A model generated the notes under the pieces. The model ran no database searches. It saw only the letters and a list, made by a program, of their open reading frames with translations, and was not told the origin of the DNA. This document shows, one piece after another, positions 27,455 through 36,099 of a stretch of 64,000 nt of DNA. Numbering within the stretch: the stretch's first letter is position 1; the number at the start of each line of letters is the position of its first letter. This stretch comes from Carboxylicivirga linearis (GTDB taxonomy: Bacteria > Bacteroidota > Bacteroidia > Bacteroidales > Marinilabiliaceae): NCBI RefSeq assembly GCF_018271995.1, contig NZ_JAGUCO010000006.1:62001-126000 (forward strand), written 5' to 3'. A program made the translations under genes and the position numbers.

Positions 27455-27721
27455 ATGAAACGTGTTCGAGTGATTGTTGGTGGAAGGGTTCAGGGTGTTG
27501 GCTTCAGATACTATGTAGCTAATGGTGCAAAGCAACATTGCATTAAAGGGTATGTGCAAAACCTTTCCGACGGAAGAGTTGAAATTGATGCTGAGGGCGA
27601 AAGTGAAAATATACATCACTTTTTATCTGATTGTAAAAAAGGCCCTAACTTCTCAAGAGTCGATACCTTTTTGGTAAGCGACATTCCTTTTTACGGTTTT
27701 GATCGATTTAAAATAAAATAA
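27455..27721 (+). CDS. acyP: Acylphosphatase
   Basis: The protein is MKRVRVIVGGRVQGVGFRYY onward, 88 residues, the normal size for acylphosphatase. GRVQGVGFRYYV carries the catalytic arginine and phosphate-binding loop, and GYVQNLSDGRVEIDAEG supplies the catalytic asparagine. It hydrolyses carboxyl-phosphate bonds. The open frame extends upstream to 27392, but GGAGG at 27442-27446 sits at proper spacing from the ATG at 27455, which fits the family N-terminus. Confidence 0.93.
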   Translation: MKRVRVIVGGRVQGVGFRYYVANGAKQHCIKGYVQNLSDGRVEIDAEGESENIHHFLSDCKKGPNFSRVDTFLVSDIPFYGFDRFKIK

Positions 27722-27734
27722 TTTTAACCGTGCT

Positions 27735-27760
27735 GTAACATTCCAATTCACTAGTGCGTC
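27735..27760 (+). promoter_or_regulatory. Possible ECF-sigma-type promoter before the sigma gene
   Basis: GTAACA (27735-27740), 16 bp, CGTC (27757-27760) follow the general pattern of group IV sigma promoters (AAC-type -35, CGTC-type -10). Position just upstream of the ECF gene suggests autoregulation. Confidence 0.45.
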
Positions 27761-27787
27761 ACACCTGTGTCTTATGACAACAAATGT

Positions 27788-28273
27788 ATGACTGTAAAAG
27801 AATTTAACCTAGCTGTAGATCAATACTCCGACGGAGTCTACCGCTTTGTTCTCAAGAATATAAAAGATGAGGACAAAGCGAAAGACATTGTGCAGGATAC
27901 ATTTGAGAAACTATGGAAAAAACATTCAGATGTAAATAACGATAAGGTTAAAAGTTACCTTTTTTCTACAGCGTACCATACATTAATTGACCTTACCCGA
28001 CGTGAAAAAAAACAAGCCCGATGGGATGAAGTAGATGATAACAAACATTCATTTACCGATGGCTATAGCGATTTAAATGAAATTCTTCATCAGGCTGTTG
28101 ATCGATTACCGGAGATCCAGAAAATGGTGGTGATGTTGCGCGATTACGAAGGATACTCTTACAAAGAGATTGGAGAATTAACCAATCTAACTGAATCTCA
28201 GGTGAAAGTTTATATTTTCAGAGCCCGTAAATACCTAAAGGAATACATCGGCAAAATGGAAGTAGTGGTTTAA
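27788..28273 (+). CDS. ECF-type RNA polymerase sigma factor
   Basis: 161 residues from the ATG at 27788; the frame also has a GTG at 27767 but the ATG fits family length. Region 2: VYRFVLKNIKDEDKAKDIVQ and DTFEKLWKKHSD with KSYLFSTAYHTLIDLTRRE. Region 4: LPEIQKMVVMLRDYEGYSYK then EIGELTNLTESQVKVYIFRA. These are the two DNA/core-binding regions of extracytoplasmic-function sigma-70 factors. The next gene, 11 bp downstream, encodes a membrane protein that is likely its anti-sigma factor. Confidence 0.93.
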   Translation: MTVKEFNLAVDQYSDGVYRFVLKNIKDEDKAKDIVQDTFEKLWKKHSDVNNDKVKSYLFSTAYHTLIDLTRREKKQARWDEVDDNKHSFTDGYSDLNEILHQAVDRLPEIQKMVVMLRDYEGYSYKEIGELTNLTESQVKVYIFRARKYLKEYIGKMEVVV

Positions 28274-28284
28274 AAGGAAAGATT

Positions 28285-29346
28285 ATGAAAATTGATAAAA
28301 ACAATTACGAAGCATACCTACTGGATTATCTTGAAGGAAATATAACTCCTGAAGATAAAGCTATCTTGTTTTCTTTCCTGGATGATAACCCTGAGTTAAA
28401 GAGCAACTTAGATGTTCCGGTAGATCTTATTCTACCAAATCCAAACATCGGCCCTTCATTTGATAAAGCTTCTTTAAAGAAACATGAGGCTGAAGAGTTT
28501 GACTTAAGTCCGATAGAATATTTATACATTAAAGAACAGGAAGAAGGACTAACTGAAGTTGAGAAAAATGAGCAAAGTATTCTTGAACCTAATGAAGATA
28601 AACGATCAAAAGAGCGAAAGTTATATTCTATCAGTTTTTTAAAGCCCGATTTAAAAATACATTTAAGCAACAAATCACAGCTGAAACATTTTACTATCAA
28701 CAAATTCATTAGCCAGATACGTTTGCAACATGTGGCAGCTGTTATTGCTGTTTTATTAATTGCATCTGCCTTATGGTTTACGCCTAAACAATATACCCGC
28801 AATTCGATGGCAGTTATTGTTGACAGAGAAGAAACTTCTACTAATACTGAGAGTGATTTAATAGCTAAAACAGAACCAAAAGTTGATAAAACGCCTTTAA
28901 TTATTAAGACGCCTCCTTCAAAAGATAGTCTGATGCAGATTGCAAAAGACCCAATGGGTAAGCAAAAAAATATAAATAAGAATAAGACTGCCGTTACTCA
29001 ACCTAAAAAACAAATTATTGTTGCTCAAAAACTGAGTACCCGTAGCGACATTAACCTTAATCAAACAAAAGAAATAAATGGCTATGAGTATGCACTGAAT
29101 GTGATGATGCCTCAATATTTATCAAACAATATTTTAAGTCGTGAACTAGCCGAAATTTACAAGAAGATTGAGACCGATGAAGAGGTTCCAACAAAAAACA
29201 TAGCTTTAGTTGAAGGTGGAGTTAAATTCATTAACTTCTTCTCAAAAGATGCAGTTAGTTTAGATAAATATTACGATAAAGAGGGTAATCTAATTGGCTA
29301 TAACCTGCAGGGAAACGGATTAAGTGTGAAGCGCAATGCGCAATAA
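28285..29346 (+). CDS. Putative membrane anti-sigma factor
   Basis: 353 residues. The N-terminal part (NNYEAYLLDYLEGNITPEDK, then FLDDNPELKSNL) resembles the cytosolic sigma-binding region of Bacteroidota anti-sigma factors. One transmembrane helix at about residues 151-168 (AAVIAVLLIASALWF) separates it from a lysine-rich periplasmic part with no recognised domain. The position 11 bp after the ECF gene supports the role; direct sigma binding is inferred. The protein lacks the FecR domain typical of the TonB-linked systems. Confidence 0.72.
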   Translation: MKIDKNNYEAYLLDYLEGNITPEDKAILFSFLDDNPELKSNLDVPVDLILPNPNIGPSFDKASLKKHEAEEFDLSPIEYLYIKEQEEGLTEVEKNEQSILEPNEDKRSKERKLYSISFLKPDLKIHLSNKSQLKHFTINKFISQIRLQHVAAVIAVLLIASALWFTPKQYTRNSMAVIVDREETSTNTESDLIAKTEPKVDKTPLIIKTPPSKDSLMQIAKDPMGKQKNINKNKTAVTQPKKQIIVAQKLSTRSDINLNQTKEINGYEYALNVMMPQYLSNNILSRELAEIYKKIETDEEVPTKNIALVEGGVKFINFFSKDAVSLDKYYDKEGNLIGYNLQGNGLSVKRNAQ

Positions 29347-29352
29347 AATCCA

Positions 29353-29628
29353 TTATTTCATCTCTTCAAAATCTACATATTCTCCCTGATTCTCCATAAA
29401 CGTTGAATCATTCTTCTCCTGTGTGCCTTTATTAATGGTTACAGTTCCTTCTTTTTTCTTTTCTTCCTGTCTGAAATTATTGGCAGCATTTTGCTGTTGT
29501 TTTTGCATTCGTTCCACACCTTTCTTTAAGAAATAAGGCATTACTAATCTACCTATAAACTTAAATACATAGTAAAAAACTAAAATATAGAAGATGGTTC
29601 TTAACAGACCTACAATCATAATCGACAA
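29353..29628 (-). CDS. DUF4834 family small membrane protein
   Basis: 91 residues: one hydrophobic helix (about 5-25, VGLLRTIFYILVFYYVFKF), then IGRLVMPYFLKKGVERMQKQ and a polar tail. This is the DUF4834 plan, widespread in Bacteroidota with unknown function. It converges on the anti-sigma gene, 6 bp apart, and follows the PAP2 gene on the same strand by 39 bp. Confidence 0.8.
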   Translation of the reverse strand: MSIMIVGLLRTIFYILVFYYVFKFIGRLVMPYFLKKGVERMQKQQQNAANNFRQEEKKKEGTVTINKGTQEKNDSTFMENQGEYVDFEEMK

Positions 29629-29667
29629 TTTTTACAAATATAAGTCAATAAACCCGCAATAACCATG

Positions 29668-30540
29668 CTAAAACTGAACCAACATCGATACGGCTGCTCC
29701 TTTGTCAGTTATTGCCGGCACAGCTGTCACATTGTGCTTCTTTTTCTTTGATCGTCTGTCGTAATGCCAGTAAACCAGGTTAGTAAAAGCAATCCCCATA
29801 GCTGCTCCAACCGTTACGTCATTAAACCAATGGCGCTGATTTAACATACGCATGGTTCCTACAGCCGAAGCCATTGTATAACCGGCAATGCTATAAAAAG
29901 GACTTATATGCCCATATTCACGATGCAAATAAGTAGCAGCCACAAAAGCCTGACAGGTGTGCCCCGATGGAAATGATCTTTCTCCTTCACCATCTGGTCT
30001 TATATTATCAGTGGTAGATTTTAATATGGTAACGAAAGATGCTGCCAACAACTCTGATTTGATCAATAACTTAGTGCTCTCCCAGGTGGAATGTTTACCC
30101 TGTAATCCAAAGGCCTGTAATCCATAAACCATTGCGATAGGTCCCCATTGAAGATAGTCATCAAAAGAACTATGAAAACCACTAAACTCTTCCTGAATCG
30201 AACCATTGATCGAACGTTTCCCAAAGCGATCGGAGGTGTTTGCCGAATTGCCTGAATACATACCAATACCCATTAGCAAGGCAGGCGCGATTAATGACTT
30301 TTTTAACCGATTTGAAGGTTTTACGTCGTATTGATAGCTGATTGGATAATCCCAGTTGATATCAGGGCTTATTAGCCTTTGATCCTTTAGATCTAAATCG
30401 AGATTAAAGTTGATTTCCGGCTCTATTGAAATGGAATCAATACTAGATAATTTTAAATTAAGAGTAATACGATCCTCTTGTGCAATAATTGTTTGTCCCC
30501 ACAAAACAATCATTGCAATTCCTAAAAATGCAATTCTCAT
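29668..30540 (-). CDS. PAP2-type phosphatase, exported
   Basis: 290 residues with signal peptide (1-20). The three PAP2 motifs are in order: KSTTDNIRP, SFPSGHTCQAFV with the catalytic histidine, and NQRHWFNDVTVGAAMG with the second histidine and aspartate. Family members dephosphorylate lipid phosphates such as undecaprenyl pyrophosphate or phosphatidic acid; the substrate here is unknown. Confidence 0.87.
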   Translation of the reverse strand: MRIAFLGIAMIVLWGQTIIAQEDRITLNLKLSSIDSISIEPEINFNLDLDLKDQRLISPDINWDYPISYQYDVKPSNRLKKSLIAPALLMGIGMYSGNSANTSDRFGKRSINGSIQEEFSGFHSSFDDYLQWGPIAMVYGLQAFGLQGKHSTWESTKLLIKSELLAASFVTILKSTTDNIRPDGEGERSFPSGHTCQAFVAATYLHREYGHISPFYSIAGYTMASAVGTMRMLNQRHWFNDVTVGAAMGIAFTNLVYWHYDRRSKKKKHNVTAVPAITDKGAAVSMLVQF

Positions 30541-30764
30541 CCTATACTTATTTGCGTAGCACCCGGTAAAGAGTCACTACTAGTCCCACTCTATTGCCTT
30601 TGAATCTATCAATCCCCTATCAAAGACAATCTCTTTAACTATTTCAAAATAAATAATGTTACACTTCCGATGAATTATCTAAAAATTAAATAGCCAACAT
30701 TCAACATATCAATCCATTAAAAAATACCCAACATTAAGACACACACCAATCGCATTTATCCCCA

Positions 30765-30801
30765 TAAAAAAACCCTGTTCACAATTCTGTAAACAGGGTT
30801 T
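30765..30801 (-). terminator. Terminator of the S41 protease unit
   Basis: AAACCCTGTT (30770-30779) pairs with AACAGGGTTT (30792-30801); on the minus strand a run of T follows the stem. It lies 20 bp after the S41 stop. The remaining 30541-30764 shows no gene. Confidence 0.85.
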
Positions 30802-30822
30802 GATATTATTTTAATATTTAAT

Positions 30823-32427
30823 TTACAATTTCCGAGCTTCGTTCAAAGCTTTAATAAATGTTTCATCCACCTCGTGTATCATTGGATAGAAACCTTCATT
30901 ATCTATAATATTTCGAGCTATATAAGCTTTTACTTCTTGCCTGATTAATGACTTAGAAATCTGGTATTGATCTTTATTAAACGAAATACCTTTATCTTTA
31001 GCATAAGCCAGAAAATCATTCATTATTTGGTGCTCATCTAATTTATCACTTATTGCTGAAGCAGTTCTAAGCTCTTCCAGTTCTTCGCGATGGTTATCGG
31101 AATATTGCAGAGCATATCGATAAATAATACCATTCGATCGTAGACTGATAAAATAATCAGTAATCATAGTGGTATCGCGAGGCACAAAAACATCAGGCAT
31201 AATTCCACCACCGCCATAAACTGTTCTTCCTTCTTTTGTTTTATAGGCTAATGATTCATCAAACTCAATACTGTCCTGACTAAATAATTCTCCATGCGCC
31301 ACCCTATTATAGAAGTCGTGATAATAATCTTCAACTCCGTTGTCATATGGCTTTTGAATACATCGCCCACTTGGAGTGTAATAACGTGCCACTGTTAATC
31401 GAAGAGCTGATCCATCGGGCAATGGAATTTGCTGCTGCACTAAACCTTTACCAAATGATCTGCGACCAACCACCAAACCACGGTCATTATCCTGAATAGC
31501 ACCGGCAAAAATTTCACTTGCCGAAGCAGAGAACTCATCAATTAAAACAATCACTTTAGTATCCTGACATGAACCCGCACCATTGGCATACACATCCTGT
31601 CTTGGTTGAGATTTACCTTCGGTATAAACAATCAGTTCTTTAGCTGCTAAAAACTCGTTACACATTTGAATGGCTATATCCAGCAATCCTCCTGAATTTC
31701 CACGCATATCAACAATAATTTTCTCGCACTTATTTGCTTTTAACTTAGCAAGAGCGGTCAAAAATTCCTGATAAGTAGTTTGTGCAAAACGATCCACTTT
31801 TACATATCCGATGTTGTCTTCCACCATATAACTAACGTCTACACTATACATTGGAATAGCTCCACGGGTAATGGTATATGGTATAACTTCATTGCTGGGA
31901 CGACGAATAACACCTACCTTAACTTCAGTACCCATTTCGCCCCGCAACGTCTTCATTATGTCATTACTACTAATATTTCTTCCTGCTATTACCGAATCAT
32001 TCACCTGAACAATACGGTCGCCAGGCAAAAGCCCCACCTTTTCTGAAGGTCCACCGGAAATAACACTAATCACCAACACAGTATCTTCCTGCATACTAAA
32101 CTGTACTCCAATACCGCCGAAGTTACCTTGTAATTCCTCGTTCACTTTATTCAAATCCTTAGCCGGAATATAAACGGTGTGAGGATCTAGTTCCTTTAAT
32201 ATCTCAGGAATAATAGCTTCTTCTATTTCTTCGCGGTCAACCGTATCAACATATTCGTTAACGATATGATCCATTAATGCATCCAGCTTACCAGTTTGTG
32301 GATAAATCATTAGAGGATTCCCTTTCCCGGATGGTGCCGGCATAAAATTTCTGCCAATGAAAATGCCCAACACTACCAAAAGGGCAAAAATCACCGGCAT
32401 CAATATCTGATTACGTGTATTTTTCAT
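30823..32427 (-). CDS. C-terminal processing peptidase, S41 family
   Basis: 534 residues: N-terminal membrane helix (about 10-27), helical region, PDZ domain (about 80-165, GGIGVQFSMQEDTVLVISVI and SEKVGLLPGDRIVQVND), and the S41 catalytic core with GNSGGLLDIAIQM, the nucleophile in FSASASEIFAGAI (near residue 300) and the general-base lysine in RRSFGKGLVQQQ (near 325). Such periplasmic proteases trim or degrade proteins from the C-terminus. It follows the dCMP deaminase gene by 9 bp in one operon. Confidence 0.94.
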   Translation of the reverse strand: MKNTRNQILMPVIFALLVVLGIFIGRNFMPAPSGKGNPLMIYPQTGKLDALMDHIVNEYVDTVDREEIEEAIIPEILKELDPHTVYIPAKDLNKVNEELQGNFGGIGVQFSMQEDTVLVISVISGGPSEKVGLLPGDRIVQVNDSVIAGRNISSNDIMKTLRGEMGTEVKVGVIRRPSNEVIPYTITRGAIPMYSVDVSYMVEDNIGYVKVDRFAQTTYQEFLTALAKLKANKCEKIIVDMRGNSGGLLDIAIQMCNEFLAAKELIVYTEGKSQPRQDVYANGAGSCQDTKVIVLIDEFSASASEIFAGAIQDNDRGLVVGRRSFGKGLVQQQIPLPDGSALRLTVARYYTPSGRCIQKPYDNGVEDYYHDFYNRVAHGELFSQDSIEFDESLAYKTKEGRTVYGGGGIMPDVFVPRDTTMITDYFISLRSNGIIYRYALQYSDNHREELEELRTASAISDKLDEHQIMNDFLAYAKDKGISFNKDQYQISKSLIRQEVKAYIARNIIDNEGFYPMIHEVDETFIKALNEARKL

Positions 32428-32436
32428 CCTAACTAT

Positions 32437-32886
32437 TTATATAATTTCTTCTTCAATATGTACAATCTCTATCTCGGCTCGTTCCAACAGTTTTATACCA
32501 TCATCATTATGGTATTTCTCGGTGAAAACCACTCGTTTAATGCCTGCCTGAATAATTAATTTAGCACACTCAATACATGGTGAAGCTGTTACATATAAAG
32601 TGGCTCCATCAGAACTATTATTCGAACGGGCTACTTTGGTAATTGCATTTGCCTCGGCATGCAATACGTAGGCTTTTGTTTTGTTATCGCAATCTTCGCA
32701 TTCGTTTTCAAAACCCGATGGTGTTCCGTTATAGCCATCGCTGATAATCATTTTGTTTTTTACGATGATAGCTCCCACCTGCCGGCGATTACAATATGAA
32801 TTCTGCGACCAGATACGCGCCATTGCCAAATAGCGTTGATCAAGCAAAAACTGCTTTCTGTCTTTTTGCATTGTTGTTGTATCCAT
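32437..32886 (-). CDS. dCMP deaminase-type enzyme (ComEB-like)
   Basis: 149 residues of the cytidine-deaminase fold. The zinc site is HAEANAI (histidine ligand and catalytic glutamate) plus SPCIECAK (two cysteine ligands). MARIWSQNSYCNRRQVGAII at the start and an extra HxC-type cluster (CEDCD) match dCMP deaminases, which make dUMP for thymidylate synthesis. First gene of the unit with the S41 protease. Confidence 0.9.
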   Translation of the reverse strand: MDTTTMQKDRKQFLLDQRYLAMARIWSQNSYCNRRQVGAIIVKNKMIISDGYNGTPSGFENECEDCDNKTKAYVLHAEANAITKVARSNNSSDGATLYVTASPCIECAKLIIQAGIKRVVFTEKYHNDDGIKLLERAEIEIVHIEEEII

Positions 32887-32902
32887 ATTTTTTTGTTGAA
32901 CA

Positions 32903-32910
32903 CAAATGTA
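32903..32910 (-). promoter_or_regulatory. -7 box upstream of the dCMP deaminase gene
   Basis: On the minus strand this reads TACATTTG, a match to TAnnTTTG, with transcription expected about 15 nt before the ATG at 32886. No TTTG is seen at the ideal -33 spacing. Confidence 0.45.
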
Positions 32911-32982
32911 ACAAAATAAGCTTCTATACCTTTTGGAATGGCCTATTTATGCAATAATTTTAAATATTGGAAGTTCGAAAAT

Positions 32983-34578
32983 CTAGTCTAAAACCCTGTA
33001 AACCGGATATGGATAATAATTACTTCCCCATTGTGGAACAATATAACGATCGAAAAAGTTCCATTTCAACAATCCATCATCAGCCTTTGCTTCAAATAAG
33101 TATGAAATCAAATTAGCTAAAGGTTGATTCATGGGTATTAGAATGTCACCTTCTGAAAATATTTTCTCTTTTTGTGTCCATTCACCCTCTATATGATTTG
33201 GGTAATGCCCCTGATTCAATCTATTAGCAGGACTAATTTTTGAAAATAGAAATTCTTCTACATGCATGGTAGCTTCTTGTTCAAGCCTTGAATATTTTAC
33301 ACCATGAATATCAAGTAGTTCAACTACTTCATTTATTGGCTTATTTAACACATAAGCTTTGGGGTATGAAATACTTGATTCTGCAAAATAATCGGCAATA
33401 TAAGGGGCCGTTACCGTGATTTTACGATCTGTTTTCTTGTATCGCTTCCATCCATTTTCGGTATGACTATATTCTGCCTCAAAAGCCAATATGGTAACTG
33501 AATCCGGGGTAGGATAACCTTTGTATGTAATAGCAAAAGAATCCTTTACTGCTTCCTGTTCAGCGCGAGCTATGGTTCTGTTATCAGCCTCCTGTAATAG
33601 ATCTTTTATCTCTTTTTTATTTTCCACTGCATAATCTAAAATACTCCATAATAGATTGTAACAACCTTGCACCCTTGATTTATAATCAGCATACACATAG
33701 TTCTCGTTTAAAATAGCCAAACGGTTGCGGACACCAATATAATTGACCAAATAACGGGGTTCGGCAGCATATGAAATCCATCCTTTCTGAGGTTCCAAAC
33801 GATCTACAAACTCTCCGTAATAACAATTTAAGGTTTGATATTTATCGCCAAGGGTTTTATGCACTTCCGGCATCATATTATCGCGCATATAATTTATTAA
33901 CTGCCTGTCGCCATTGGGATTCATCATCCAGGTAAAAGTAATAGGTTCTTCGTGAAAAGATCCATTGGTTGTATGACAATCAACGGTAATAGAAGGATCC
34001 CATTTATTAAGGATATTACTTACCACACCTCTAATTTCTGGTGATTCAAGCTTTAAAGCATCACGATTTAAATCCAGGTTTTGACCATTATAACGTATAC
34101 CAACTACTTTAGGTCCATTTTGATGCGTTCTGTTTTGATCGCTTCTTTTCTCATTTCCATCCGCATTTAGATTCGGAACAATCAACACAATGGCATCTTT
34201 CAGATATTTCTGATTTTCTTTCTTTAAAATATCACGAGCCAGCATTAAACTGGCTTCTTTTCCTTCTACTTCTCCGGCATGTATATTTGACTGAATATAT
34301 ACTACAATTCGTTTATCATTCTTTAGTTCTTCCACAGAATAAATCATAGGATTGGCAATTACCAGCATAGGTACCTTTCGCTCTTCAATAGTTTCTGCAA
34401 CCTCTTCAATTCGAATAAATTCTGATTGTTCATCTAACCATTCGACTATTTCCATCACCTGGGTATAATCTGAAGTTTGGGTATAATTAGATGATTCAGC
34501 TACTGTTAGCCTTTCTTGAGAAAATAAATTACTTGCCATAAAAAATGCAAGAATAAGTCCTGAAAAACGTAGATTCAT
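32983..34578 (-). CDS. M14 family zinc carboxypeptidase
   Basis: 531 residues with signal peptide ending LFSQ. The zinc-binding HxxE is in SNIHAGEVEGKEASLML and the third ligand is likely in VDCHTTNGSFHEE. NLDLNRDALKLESPE and the substrate-binding asparagine-arginine pair fit the M14 fold. The enzyme should act in the periplasm on peptide C-termini; the remaining C-terminal about 200 residues are not recognised. It is monocistronic on the minus strand. Confidence 0.88.
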   Translation of the reverse strand: MNLRFSGLILAFFMASNLFSQERLTVAESSNYTQTSDYTQVMEIVEWLDEQSEFIRIEEVAETIEERKVPMLVIANPMIYSVEELKNDKRIVVYIQSNIHAGEVEGKEASLMLARDILKKENQKYLKDAIVLIVPNLNADGNEKRSDQNRTHQNGPKVVGIRYNGQNLDLNRDALKLESPEIRGVVSNILNKWDPSITVDCHTTNGSFHEEPITFTWMMNPNGDRQLINYMRDNMMPEVHKTLGDKYQTLNCYYGEFVDRLEPQKGWISYAAEPRYLVNYIGVRNRLAILNENYVYADYKSRVQGCYNLLWSILDYAVENKKEIKDLLQEADNRTIARAEQEAVKDSFAITYKGYPTPDSVTILAFEAEYSHTENGWKRYKKTDRKITVTAPYIADYFAESSISYPKAYVLNKPINEVVELLDIHGVKYSRLEQEATMHVEEFLFSKISPANRLNQGHYPNHIEGEWTQKEKIFSEGDILIPMNQPLANLISYLFEAKADDGLLKWNFFDRYIVPQWGSNYYPYPVYRVLD

Positions 34579-34624
34579 GGTTTAAATATTGTATTAGAAG
34601 TCGTAAATATAGTTATCTTAACTC

Positions 34625-34655
34625 ATTGACGAAACGAACAGTAATACTACCTTTG
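34625..34655 (+). promoter_or_regulatory. Promoter of the EamA transporter gene
   Basis: ATTG (34625-34628), 19 bp, TACCTTTG (34648-34655): close match to TTTG-N19-TAnnTTTG with one change in the -33 box. The start codon is at 34676. Confidence 0.6.
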
Positions 34656-34675
34656 CGCGGTTAAACAAAACATTT

Positions 34676-35575
34676 ATGCCAGAACGACTAAAAGTTATAT
34701 TAAGCCTATTACTATCAATGATTTGTTGGGCTATTTCTTTTGTTTGGATCAAACAGGCATTTGAGTCGTTCAACCCCATTACCATTGTATTCTTCCGATT
34801 GGTGATTAGCTCCCTGATGTTAATTATTATTTTAAAACTTAGCAGGAGACTAATACCTTTAAAACGAGAAGATGTGCGATGGTTCTTCTTACTTGGTTTT
34901 TTTGAACCTTTCCTATACTTTATGGGCGAAAGCAATGGTTTAAAAATTGTATCCTCAACAATGGGTGCAGTTATTGTTTCAACCGTACCCCTTTTTGCTC
35001 CCATTGCCGACCGCTTGTTTTTTAAATCGCGATTAAGCTTTTTAAACCTTGCCGGAATCACTATATCATTTACCGGTGTTATGATTCTGATTTTTGAAAA
35101 AAACTTCAGTCTGGCAGCACCTATTGAAGGAATTGCCTTGATGTTTATGGCTGTATTTGCAACCATGGGCTATGCCATAGTTTTAAAAAAGATTCCGGCT
35201 CATTATAATGCGGTTACTATTATCACCTATCAAAATGTAGTGGGTACCATTTTATTTCTACCTTTCTTTATTGTTATTGATTGGCAACATGTTACCCACA
35301 CACACATAACTACCGAAGCAGTGATTGCTGTTCTTCAGCTCTCGGTTTTTGCATCCTCACTGGCATTTATCTTTTTTACCTATGGAATGAGAAAAATAGG
35401 AATTAGCAAAGCCAATGTATTTGTAAATATGATTCCTGTATTTACTGCCTTTTTTGCTTGGTGGATACTGGATGAAGAAATTGATCTGCAAAAACTCGTT
35501 GGTATAGCAATTGTTATTGGTGGAGTATTTATTTCGCAATTGAAACTAAGAAAAAATGGCAATCGACCTAAATAA
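34676..35575 (+). CDS. EamA/DMT-family transporter
   Basis: 299 residues with ten hydrophobic segments in two five-helix EamA halves (about 5-140 and 150-290). The first half has WAISFVWIKQAFESFNPITI and the second GYAIVLKKIPAHYNAVTII and FFAWWILDEEIDLQKLVGI, typical of drug/metabolite transporters of the RhaT/YdcZ-like group. Substrate unknown. The next gene begins 20 bp before its stop codon, so translation may be coupled. Confidence 0.88.
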   Translation: MPERLKVILSLLLSMICWAISFVWIKQAFESFNPITIVFFRLVISSLMLIIILKLSRRLIPLKREDVRWFFLLGFFEPFLYFMGESNGLKIVSSTMGAVIVSTVPLFAPIADRLFFKSRLSFLNLAGITISFTGVMILIFEKNFSLAAPIEGIALMFMAVFATMGYAIVLKKIPAHYNAVTIITYQNVVGTILFLPFFIVIDWQHVTHTHITTEAVIAVLQLSVFASSLAFIFFTYGMRKIGISKANVFVNMIPVFTAFFAWWILDEEIDLQKLVGIAIVIGGVFISQLKLRKNGNRPK

Positions 35576-36047
35576 ACTCAAAGTTGACGCACAGAATAAG
35601 TCAAAGGAAAACAAGGTATTTCTCACCCGACTAAAGAAGAAAAAACCAAAGGATCTGGATGAGAATGCTCAAGATTTGCACCATCAGGTTTTTGAATATA
35701 CCAATTGTCTTGAATGCGCCAACTGCTGCAAATCAATAAGTCCAATTGTTATCGACAGAGATATTGACCGACTGGCAAAACATTTACGTATTAAACCCTC
35801 TGCCGTTATTGACCAATACCTTCATCTGGACGAAGATGGTGATTATGTTTTTAATGAAACACCCTGCCCATTTCTGATGCCTGATAATTATTGCATGGTA
35901 TATGAATCACGTCCACGTGCCTGCCGAGAGTATCCGCATACCGACAGAAAACGATTTTTTCAGATTAGTTCGCTAACCTATAAAAACACTTTTGTTTGTC
36001 CGGCTGTTTTTGATGTGGTAGAAGGATTAAAAGTCATTTACGATTAA
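35556..36047 (+). CDS. YkgJ-type cysteine-cluster protein
   Basis: 163 residues. Cysteines cluster as CLECANCCK, then CPFL, C in DNYCMVYESRPRACREYPH, and a late FVCPAVF: the CxxCxxCC...C...RPxxCRxxP pattern of the zinc- or iron-binding YkgJ family. Function of the family is not established. It overlaps the EamA gene by 20 bp. Confidence 0.87.
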   Translation: MAIDLNKLKVDAQNKSKENKVFLTRLKKKKPKDLDENAQDLHHQVFEYTNCLECANCCKSISPIVIDRDIDRLAKHLRIKPSAVIDQYLHLDEDGDYVFNETPCPFLMPDNYCMVYESRPRACREYPHTDRKRFFQISSLTYKNTFVCPAVFDVVEGLKVIYD

Positions 36048-36076
36048 TAATTAGACAATCATTTACACTAAAATGA

Positions 36077-36084
36077 TACTTTTG
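36077..36084 (+). promoter_or_regulatory. -7 box before porQ
   Basis: TACTTTTG matches TAnnTTTG, 16 bp before the ATG at 36100. No clear -33 TTTG. Confidence 0.45.
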
Positions 36085-36099
36085 CCGTTTTAGAATCTA

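Noticed and set aside
28326-28802. Minus-strand open frame of 158 residues opposite the anti-sigma gene
   Set aside because: Antisense to a supported gene; no start signal or domain.
34618-35166. Minus-strand open frame of 182 residues opposite the EamA transporter gene
   Set aside because: Lysine/isoleucine-rich complement of a clear membrane-protein gene with no recognisable domain.
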